Shown here: one piece after another, positions 55,252-64,000 of the stretch
How positions within the stretch are numbered: the first letter of the stretch is position 1
Layout: every line of letters starts with the position of its first letter
Assembly: GCA_030180135.1 (NCBI GenBank)
Contig: CM058231.1
Span: 34,413,034 to 34,477,033, forward strand
Source: Orychophragmus violaceus
Lineage: Eukaryota > Streptophyta > Magnoliopsida > Brassicales > Brassicaceae
DNA: 64,000 nt
Direction: 5' to 3'
Made by a program: the position numbers and the translations under genes
Notes under the pieces: model-generated
What the model saw: only the letters and a program-made list of their open reading frames with translations
Database searches by the model: none
What the model was told of the DNA's origin: nothing

Positions 55252-56060
55252 AAAATTTTTTTTGACGTTTTTGGTGGTAAACAAAATCTTACGTTTTGGC
55301 AAGAAAAAAAGTTTACACTTTAAGCGGAAAACATAATCTTAAGTGTTTTTGCGAGAAATATAATTTAAAGTTCTTGACGAGAAAACGAAATCTTACGTTT
55401 TATGGGAAAATGAGATTTTATGATTTTAATGAGAAAAAGCGATTTTGCGTATTTCAGAAAACATGATTTTACTTTTTTGGCGGGAAAACGAGATTTTACA
55501 TTTTTGCGGAAAATGAGATCTTTTATTTTTGGCGGGAAAACAGGTTTTTACGTATTTGACAAGAAAACATAATTTTAAGTTTTTGGCCGGAAAATTATTT
55601 TAAGTTTTTGGCAGGAAAACTGATTTTGCGTTTTTGGCGGAAAATAGGATTTTATGTTTTTGGCGGGAAAACTTGATTTCTACGTTTTTAGCAGAAAACG
55701 AGATTTTATGTTTTATTGGGAAAATGCGATATTAAATTTTTGCGGGAAAATGATTTTATGGATTTTGGAGGGAAAACATAATTTTATGTATTTATGAGAA
55801 AATAAGATTTTACGATTTTTGTGGAAAACATGATTTTACGTTTTTTTTTTGGGGCGGGGGAGGGATGGAATCTTATGATTTTGGCCGGGAAAAATGAAAT
55901 CTTGCATTTTTTTGCAAGAAAATGGAGTTTTATGTTTTTGGCGTGAAATTGTTTTATGTTTTTGGTAAGAAGCATATAACCTTACGCTTTCGTGGGAAAT
56001 TCGCGAGAAAAAATTGCATTTTTGGTGAGAAAACAGCATTTATGGTTTTGGCTAATAACA
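55252..56060. repeat. Long degenerate array of E2F-like units
   Basis: About 30 units of 24-30 bp, each with TTTTGGCGGGAAAA or a decayed form (for example 55476-55491, 55529-55543 and 55656-55671). It is the same family as 42840-43065 but older and more varied. It is followed by DNA with GGGTTTAAACCC (56190-56230), which may be an end of the carrier element. Confidence 0.85.
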
Positions 56061-57056
56061 AAATCTTAAAATTTATATAATATTATTTCAAAGTTAAAAT
56101 AATCACATTGTTTCGTAGTTTTAAAATTATTAAAAATTCATAAATAGTTAATTACGAAAAGAAGATTGTGAGTATTGATGTTATTAAAACCCGATGGGTT
56201 TAAACCCAATTTAAACCCACATATAATAGGTTACCTGCCCATTTTAAATCATATTCTTTTTCTATCAAAATGGCAGGGTTTTGAGTTTGAATTTTCTTAG
56301 GGTTTTGGGTACATATTGTAATTATCCATCTATAACGTCCCCTATTCTAAAACGCGCTTTTGGCGTCCGCTTAATCACCAAAAAAGCGTAAACCGGTAAG
56401 GAGCCGCCACGATTTGACCTAAACCAGTCAGTTAATCAGGAAAAATCATTGTTTTGCGGATTTTAAATTTGAAATCATATGTTATTCTACAGATCTATTA
56501 TATCTAGTCATAAATTCACAAGATTAGCAAGAGAAATCATAGAAATCGCAGAAAAGAAGAGAATGTGGCTGTCTCGCTAAGAAAAAATTTGGAGATGAAG
56601 GTACAATCGTCATTTCATTTCATTATACCTTAAAGTTGAAAAGGATAAATGGGCGTTATTGTTGATGGAACCAAGGCATGAGAATACCTTAAGGATGACT
56701 CTTCTAACCACTAGACCATGCATCATTTACATTATTATTACACATAATTAGTATATCTAATGTATATAGACTAATTTTGGGCATAACAAATGTTAATTCT
56801 GTTATGTTATAAATAAAATTATTTAAAAATATTAAATTATTACAAAATTTCACCTCGCATATTCTCCAATTTTCTTCGTTTTTTTCGTTAACTCGCTAGG
56901 TTTGGCTCGACCGAGTGTATAGCGCCTAACTAGCTTCCAAACAAGGATAACATCCCTCTATCTTTATGTTCTCCAAATTACATTTCGGCACATGTTACCA
57001 AATTTTAATAAGTGCTTGTGCGACAATATCGTACATTATATCTTATTGTAGCCGAC
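56061..57056. other. AT-rich stretch with no supportable gene
   Basis: About 1 kb. It shows the phrase CTATAACGTCCCCTATTC at 56330, which may be an old LTR edge, and nothing else that I can name. Confidence 0.5.
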
Positions 57057-60000
57057 GTGGTGACTAAGAAAAATATTACCGATGATGTCCAGTAATCGGT
57101 GGTAAAGGTATTGGGAACTTAGGCGGTATATTGATAGTGAGGAATTTTGTAGGGACCGAACGCGTCCACCCATGGTGTGGCTGGTAGGCCTGATTGTCTG
57201 TAAGGAACTTGAGGATCCAAAATATATGTGATGTTAAGAGGATATAAATGTTGGTAAGGATTACGAGCAATCCGAGATTTTCTGTGAGGATCGGGAAGGA
57301 TCCTTGGAGAATCTAGAAGGTCCGGGGAGGATCCATGAACGCTTAGCAAGGATAATGAGTGACGAAGAAATGTTTTCAAAAAGGGGTCAAGATGGACCAA
57401 AGAAAATTCTGTAAAGTCTGAAGAAATCTAGATCTTGTCTGCGGTGGACATGTCGGGTGATGAGATCAAGCCTGCGAGAGACTATGATCGGGAAATGTTG
57501 GGTGCTACTCAATTGAGATAATGTGTCCAGTTGCCAAAAATTGAGAAAGGTCGGGACAAAAGGTCAAGTGTTCATGCCGATAATTGTTTGATATCCAACA
57601 GATTCTTCGAGGCAAGAACTACTATGCTTAATTAGTTGGGAGGTAATCTAAGCTAGTGAGACGGTGATGAGTACTGGGGATTGGTGTGAACCACTTATTT
57701 GAGATTGGATTTGGGTGATATTGCAATCAAGAACTCTTGATTGGTGAGTAAAGTCTGAGGTATGGAAAATACCGAGTTCTACGGAGAACTTAGATAAGTG
57801 TGTATTTCTACACTTCGTGGAGTTGAGCAAACAAGAACAATTCAGAAGTCTTCAAGTACTCGGATCGGTAATTGGGTTCAAGTCAAAGAGTGATGATAAA
57901 TGAAAGCTAGTTAAAAGACTATGAGGAGTCAAGGCAGGTTGTGCCAAAAAATCTGGAAAGTGTTAAGTTATTGGAACAAGATTCTATTACCGACGAATTC
58001 GAGGACAAATTCATTCTAAGTGGGAGAGAATTGTAACACCCGTGTTCTACAAATTGACCGAGTCAGGACAAGGCTGTGAACACAGTCCATGTTCTGATGC
58101 ATCAAATGCTGGATTAAGATCGAATCAAACATGATTCGATAAAGGACTTTGAATGATCGAGTAGCTTAGTCATGATCAATGGAATAATCAAACGCATGAG
58201 TTAGGAAGAAGGAAACAACCTGAATGGGCTGAGTAAATGAATGAATTAAGCTAGTAAAGCTGGACTGATGGTTAAGTTCGACTGAGAAGAATTATCGGAT
58301 CAAGTGTCTGGATCCGAATATGATGTTAAGCTGTTAGTCATCTGCCGGAATAATCTAGAACTAAATAAAATGCGGTCATTTATTAAATAAAGAGTGGGAA
58401 CAATTATTTTAATAAAAGGGACACACATTGTAAAGAGGAGGAACAATTATTGGACAAGGAAGGCGCCTAAAAAGTAGTTAATGGACAGTTATGAAAAATT
58501 ACCGCCTAAAAAGGAATACAAGGGAAAAGATAGATCGTTCCACGGCGATGCTAGTCTGGTAGACGGATTCTGGCTGAAAAAGAGAGAAAAGTCGTGAGAG
58601 ATAGAGAGGAGGAAACCGAACATGATGAACAGAAGGGTGAGGAGCAATCAAAAAATTGCGAGTGGGTGATGGGAAGCGATACACGGATCGCGAGTGATCC
58701 TGTCGGATGACAATTTTAAGAGGGTGATTCACGAGAGTTTTGGGTACGGGCAGATTTGTCTCGCAGTCGAGACTAAATCTACATGACGGAGATCACGTCG
58801 GGTTGATCTGCTTCAGATGAGTGGTATGACGGTTATGGGCTAAGCGATGGGCAATCGTGAGGGATCACATTAGGGCAGTTTTCCGGATAAAGATCTGATG
58901 GCAATTATTGGTGGCGACTGTCGGATGGCACTGGTTTTCGACAGGGCGAAGTGACGAACAATCACAAATTGTCAGTTCACGGACAATCGAAGACTGGACT
59001 GATTGAAGCGGACTTTGAAACAGATAGGCAATGGGGGATCGTGGAATGTTGATCCATAAGGGCATTATCGAGTGAGATTGAGCGGATGGTTATCAGGACG
59101 ATCAATATGGTAGTCTGACGGATTGGTAAGGTCGTGAGTAACAGACCATGAATTAGGAACCAGTAGATTGAGAGGGCGGTTAGATTGATGGGTTATGCGG
59201 ACAGTGTGTCTGATCGGTATGATTAGGGCGGTAAGATTGCTTATCCAGATAGAGACGCTGGGATCAATGTAATTCGATCAAAGTGACTCGACTGTTGTGA
59301 ACATTCTCGGGTTGGGTAGTTAACACTACGATCGACTGAGCGATCAGACTAGGCGGTTACCAGAGCAATCAATGGGAAAGCAATGGCGATGCAGACTGGC
59401 TGTTCGGGTGATATGAACAGTACATGCGATACAAACTGATCGGGAATGATCGGTTACTTGACATGAATAGTATAGGCGACACAGACTGTTCGAGAATGAT
59501 CGGTTAGTTAACATGGACGGTTAACCAGGACACTGGGAGTGATGCAGAATGATGCAGATATACGGATTGGAGGAATGTAAATGGAAGATACAAACTGATT
59601 GGAGCTAGCGGTAAGGACTGACTGGAAACTACGATATGGACTGCCTGAAGACATGATGCTCAATGAACAAGGTGTACTGATCTGATCAATAAGCTGAGTG
59701 CGATCTGAACTGATGAGAAAAGGAATGGATCAAGGGTCCGAATTGGTCAGTTGTTACTTAGTCATGTGAGGATGGTTGGTTGAGTGACTAAGCAACATGA
59801 TGATGCAGTTATGCGAATTGATCATTTGAATGTAATGAACTGAGTAATACTCATGTGGGGATGGTTGGTTGAATGACTAAGTACTAAAGTGAGATGTCCA
59901 AAGACAGACATGGAGGATAAGTTATGCAAATTTTGAGTTAGTCGATGTAGAGATAAAGCGATTTATGGAGATTAATGTATCGGATTATGAAGTCATGCAT

Positions 60001-60240
60001 GGATTAACGGAAATTCTGAGTATGCATTGTGGGTAAGGTATTTGTTAGTATACCCGAATATTGTTCGAAGGAATGATTTAGAACGGACTAAGTGAATGAA
60101 ACCATCTACATTATAATTTATGTGGTTAGACTGAATATATAGGATTGAAACTTTGAAGAAAAAAAATTTGAAAAATGTTTTAAAATTTAAGAGGTTCACT
60201 GATGGGAAAACTAGGGTTAGGATGTTTCAATAATCCTAGT
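57057..60240 (+). mobile_element. 3' end of a plus-strand Tekay/Del-type element
   Basis: 57057-58015 is decayed pol/3' region with no intact frame. At 58018-58031 the polypurine tract AAGTGGGAGAGAAT precedes TGTAACACCCG, the classic start of Tekay/Del LTRs. Just upstream is GAATTCGAGGACAAATTC, the usual codons near the end of such pol genes. The LTR is taken to run from 58032 to somewhere before 60240. The right border is not resolved. Confidence 0.7.
58032..60240 (+). repeat. Tekay/Del-type LTR (right border uncertain)
   Basis: Begins TGTAACACCC. It contains two diverged 50-bp repeats (59413-59462 and 59463-59512) and two copies of GGGGATGGTTGGTTGA-type sequence near 59775 and 59855. No ORF of interest is present. 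Confidence 0.6.
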
Positions 60241-60512
60241 TATTAATAATCGATAAACCTTCTACACCCTTCCCTAGTCGTCTTGTTGCCATTAGTATTT
60301 ATCATATTAGGTTTTCAAATAATTGCTCTGTATATTTTCACTTTACAAGCACCACGAAAAGAGAATTTGGATCATGCCATAGGCCCATTTAAAGCCTATG
60401 AGTTTGGTCCTTGGCAAACCTTAAGCACTCATCCATCCATACGTTGAAGACAACAAAAGCAGAGCAAAATTCTGTAGCTGGAATCTCCGATTTCTTCTCC
60501 AAGACCAAAGCC
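60241..60512 (+). promoter_or_regulatory. Upstream region of SRP72
   Basis: About 270 bp separate the gene from the retrotransposon LTR region. It contains pyrimidine-rich and A/T-rich sequence with a weak TATA-like TGTATATTTT near 60329-60338. No confident element is defined. Confidence 0.4.
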
Positions 60513-63236
60513 ATGGCTCCTAAATCGAAAGAAAAACCCAAAACCCCGACTTCTGCACAGCCTCCTCCTGCAATCGAAGATCTCTTCACTTCACTCGATA
60601 GGCATATTAATAGATCTGAATATGAACAGGCCGTTAAGGTCGCTAATCAAGGTTCAGACTCTACCTCCCTCCTTCATAATTCTTATTCTATTTTGGTGAA
60701 ATTGAAATTGTAATTTTCTTTTTCAGTTTTGTCGATTGCACCCGCCGATGAGGATGCGATCCGATGCAAAGTTGTGGCTCTTGTAAAAGACGATAAGATC
60801 GATGAAGCTCTCTCCGTCATTCAGTCGTTCCATAAGCTTCCGATCGATCTAGGGTTTCAAAAGGTCAGTTTTCGTAGCTAATCAAACTACATTTTATCTC
60901 ATGAGTTTCGTTTGTTGTAAATATTTAATGGTTTCTCTTTTTCCTTTGAATCGTTCTTATAATAGGCATATTGCTTATACCGTCAAAACAAGCTAGACGA
61001 AGCGTTTGTGTGTTTAAGAGGTCGAGAGAGAGATTCAGAGACTTTGCTTCTAGAGGCTCAGATTCTGTACCGTATGGGAAAAACAGATGCTTGTGTGGAT
61101 GTGTATCGGGATCTGCAGAACTCCGAGATTGAATCAGCAGAGGTCAATTTCGTCGCCGGTTTGGTTTCAGCTGGTAAAGCTTCTCATGTGCAAAGAGCGT
61201 TGGAGTCGTGGAGGATCAAACCAACTAGTAGTTTTGAGTTGGCTTTTAACACTGCTTGCTCTTTGATTGAAAACAATAACTACACTGATGCAGAACAACT
61301 TTTGCTGGCTGCCAGGAGGTATATCACTGTATATAATCTCTCTTTTCTTTTTCTTCTGAGCCATAATATTCTTAGGATTGCTCATTATTTACAGCTCCTA
61401 CTAGTATTTGTTAGAGGTCTGCGACTTCTTTTAGGTTCTTCGCGTGACAGTGACACTCCTCTAACTTAAATGCAATTTTTTTAGGTCTAGCTGTACTACA
61501 GAGGATAAGTATTAGTTGTTAATACTGAACCTTACTGGGTGGTCTCGTTTCTTTCTTGTCTTACACGACCTACTTTTTAACACTATGATTTTGATAATCT
61601 CATCAATCTAGTACGCAGGGATGTGTACAAGGTTTCCTTACATCTGTATCTTTATCAACACTTCAAGTACACTGTTCATTTCACTACTGACTGTACACTG
61701 TACTGTTCCCTGATGAAAATACTCTTGGTTTGACACAGAATTGGTCAGGAAACCCTCACGGATGACGGTCTTGCTGATGAGGATATTGAGAATGAGCTTG
61801 CCCCGATTGCTGTCCAATTAGCATATGTCCAACAGGTATTTCTCTGTCTTAACTTCCTGTCAGGATATCTTCCAGTCCTTAGTAACAAAGTTTTTCTCAT
61901 CAGGTCCTAGGACAAAATCAAGAGTCTACCAGCTCTTATGTAGACATCATTAAACGAAACCTGGCCGATGAATCGTCACTTGCTGTTGCTGTGAACAACC
62001 TTATTGCCTTGAAAGGTTCCAAAGATATTTCGGATGGCTTGAGGAAGCTTGATCGGCTCAAAGAAAAAGACTCTCAAACTTTTCAGCTTTCTCAGACACT
62101 TGATGCGAAGCTTTCTCAGAAACACAAGGAAGCTATATATGCCAATCGCGTCCTTCTGCTCCTCCATGCAAATAAGATGGATCAGGTCCTTTTTAACTCT
62201 AAATCTTGTTTATTCCTATCTTATTTCTTGAATATTCGGCTTGACCAGTTAAGAAAATCTTTTACCACAGGCACGAGAACTTTGTGCTGCACTGCCGGGC
62301 CACTTTCCTGAGTGTGTTAATCCTGCATTGCTTCAAGCTGCTGTTTTGGTGAGAGAGAACAAGGCTGCCAAAGCCGAAGAACTTCTGGGACAGTTAGCCG
62401 AAAAGTTCCCGGAAAAGTCTAAGTTGGTTCTCTTGGCCAGGGCACAAATTGCTGCTTCGGCCAGTCATCCTCATGTAGCAGCAGAGTCCCTGTCCAAAAT
62501 AACTGATATCCAGCAGTATCCTGCAACTGTTGCCACCATTGTCGCCCTCAAAGAGCGAGTTGGGGACAATGATGGTGCTGCTGCTATTCTTGACTCAGCA
62601 ATTAAGTGGTGGTCAAATTCGATGACTGAGAACAATAAGCTTAGCATATTGATGCCGGAGGCTGCTTCCTTCAAGCTCAGGCATGGTCAAGAAGAGGAGG
62701 CTTCACGGCTATATGAGGAGATTGTGAAAACCCATAAAAGCACAGATGCTCTGGTCGGTCTTGTGACTACACTTGCTCGTGTCAACGTTGAGAAAGCAGA
62801 AACTTACGAGAAACAGCTAAAGCCGTTGCCCGGGTTGAAGGCTGTTGATGTGGATAACCTAGAAAAGACTTCTGGTGCAAAACCCATGGAAGGCCCTGCT
62901 GCTTCAGCGGTGCAGGAAGAAGTGAAGAACAAAGAGAAGGCAAAGAGGAAGAGGAAGAGAAAGCCAAAGTATCCCAAAGGATTCGATCCGGCAAACCCGG
63001 GTCCACCTCCGGACCCTGAAAGGTGGCTTCCGAGAAGGGAAAGGTCAAGTTACAGACCCAAGAGGAAGGACAAGCGAGCAGCTCAAATTCGTGGCTCGCA
63101 GGGTGCAGTGACCAAGCAAGATAAACAAGAAGCAGCTCCAACTTCAAAGTCAAACCAATCGACCACTAAGAGTGCAGCTGCCGATAATTCCAAGCCTTCT
63201 TCCTCTAAGGCCTCGAAAAAGAAGTCTAGGAGATGA
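60513..63236 (+). CDS. SRP72: Signal recognition particle 72 kDa subunit, six exons
   Basis: Exons are 60513-60651, 60727-60863, 60966-61318, 61739-61835, 61904-62185 and 62271-63236, all with GT/AG borders. The total is 1974 nt, 657 residues, close to the Arabidopsis length. Residues 1-20 are a Lys/Pro-rich start (MAPKSKEKPKTPTS). About residues 25-520 are TPR-like helical repeats (ALSVIQSFHK, CLYRQNKLDEAF, LLEAQILYRMGKTDA, NKAAKAEELLGQLAEKFPE). From about 561 comes a very basic stretch and the SRP72 RNA-binding motif with PDPERWLPRRERSSY (about 582-597), then a Lys/Ser-rich tail. In the cytosol it binds SRP68 and 7SL RNA and is needed for targeting of secretory proteins. No lesion is seen. 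This is the one clearly intact host gene here. The start is the first ATG in good context (GCCATGGCT). Confidence 0.97.
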
Positions 63237-64000
63237 ACGAAACAACCTTTTTACAGTCTTTTCTAAGAACAAATGGACTACTTAAAATGGCAACCAAGAG
63301 CTGGATTTCCTTAGTTTTTTTTATTTTATTTGTTTTTAATGGATTTATCAAGTTTTAGCTGTCTCGACCCATTTTGGCTAACTTATTGTTTACATTTGAG
63401 TGTTCGTTTGCATTTGTAATCACTAAGAGCGTGTATTGAACTTGCTATTTAGAGTGATATAATTTTTTATAAGATTTTGAATGATTTTAATGGTTTTGAG
63501 TGATTTTAAGCTATGTTGCATGGAATCGGAAGCGGGTACGCGGAAGCGAAGCGTTTAGAAGCGCGGAAGCGAATTTTTAGAAAAAACAGGGTTTGAAATC
63601 GTTTTGGAAGCGTATATATATATAATAAATATAAATAAATAATATAGCACCAAACCATATTAAATATTGTTTAAGTAACACCATATATAAATGTTATCAA
63701 GGAACTTAACTAAATATAAAAGAAAAACATAATGCTCAAAAATCAAACGTTTAAACCATCTTCATCCTTATTTCCATCGGCTCCTTTAAAAAACAGCTTT
63801 TAACTCGGGTTCGTCGAGACAAAGATCAGGAAACTCAAGTCTCCCAAAATTGGTTTAATAAATTGACCACCTCCAAAGTCACACATATGATTAGAACCTT
63901 GTTTGTAAGCAAGACTTCTTCGAGATAGAAGGCGGAGATTAATATGTACAAATACCAAATATTATGCTCTATGTGGAGTAATGTTGTTTCTTGTTGCTGA
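63237..64000. other. SRP72 3' flank and AT-rich, probably transposon-derived DNA
   Basis: The 3' UTR probably covers the first 200-250 bases. From about 63515 the sequence GCATGGAATCGGAAGCGGGTACGC with repeated GGAAGCG looks like a transposon end, and the window stops before a partner end can be seen. There is no gene. Confidence 0.4.

Larger units (their letters stand above)
52155..55253. repeat. Tandem duplication, copy B (contains a LINE and a MITE)
   Basis: Starts within a second copy of the CACTA right end (GTAGCTATGGCCCAGTTTTC) joined directly behind the end of copy A, so this is a head-to-tail duplication. It carries the empty site of the Helitron. Its right end runs into the long E2F-like array. 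Confidence 0.8.

Noticed and set aside
56660..56730. tRNA-like segment
   Set aside because: No acceptor stem, T-loop or consistent cloverleaf could be drawn.
1..64000. Endogenous pararetrovirus or other plant virus insertion
   Set aside because: All RT and gag fragments fit Ty3, Ty1/copia or LINE; no movement-protein or coat-protein pattern of a pararetrovirus was seen.

Overview
This is a plant nuclear genome window, almost certainly from the Brassicaceae. The evidence is an Athila-family retrotransposon, a six-exon SRP72 gene, a papain-like protease close to Arabidopsis paralogues, captured pieces of Arabidopsis-type LDH, NAD+ carrier and ribosomal L20 genes, and tandem E2F-site arrays of a kind reported from Brassica transposons. 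Genus and species cannot be fixed from the sequence alone. No rRNA or tRNA gene, CRISPR array or prokaryotic operon was seen.

Positions 1-24570 are a stack of LTR retrotransposons on the minus strand. A decayed Tekay/Del-type Ty3 element is the oldest layer. Its polyprotein is cut into pieces at 1932-2053, 7396-7509, 16586-17846 and 19487-21827, with a 500-base assembly gap at 21828-22327 and a promoter-like, GA-rich LTR/leader region to about 24570. Into it went a CRM-like chromovirus (2054-7395, target duplication CAGTG), an Athila derivative (7510-16585, TCACT) that keeps gag-protease and the env-like ORF but no reverse transcriptase or integrase, and a 1.64 kb insertion that looks like a solo LTR (about 17842-19486). 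A fourth, edge-truncated element covers 1-1931. The Athila element carries twelve copies of a paired palindromic box with a fixed 20-21 nt pitch, which I could not match to a described feature.

Positions 24570-35724 are a Tat-lineage Ty3 element. It has gag and protease on minus, a decayed extra gene on plus in antisense orientation, and no RT or integrase. Its 5' LTR is split by a CACTA DNA transposon (30322-35645, duplication TCT). This CACTA has no visible transposase. It carries exon fragments of at least three unrelated host genes (lactate dehydrogenase, mitochondrial/plastid NAD+ carrier, ribosomal protein bL20), plus a truncated LINE and a Stowaway MITE.

Positions 35725-40168 are host DNA: a papain-like cysteine protease gene on minus, broken only by a 299 bp hAT MITE in exon 1 and carrying a Tourist-like MITE in its intron, then a DUF4378/TRM-like fragment and another hAT MITE.

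Positions 40169-58031 are again transposon-rich: a second CACTA element, an E2F-site minisatellite, a truncated copia element with a complete LTR, a CACTA remnant, and a diverged tandem duplication. One copy of that duplication holds a Helitron and the other a LINE and a MITE, so each copy gives the empty site for the other's insertions. A long E2F-like array and the 3' end of a plus-strand Tekay/Del element follow.

Positions 58032-64000 hold that element's LTR and then the one clearly intact host gene, SRP72 (60513-63236, six exons, 657 residues). The window ends in AT-rich, probably transposon-derived DNA.
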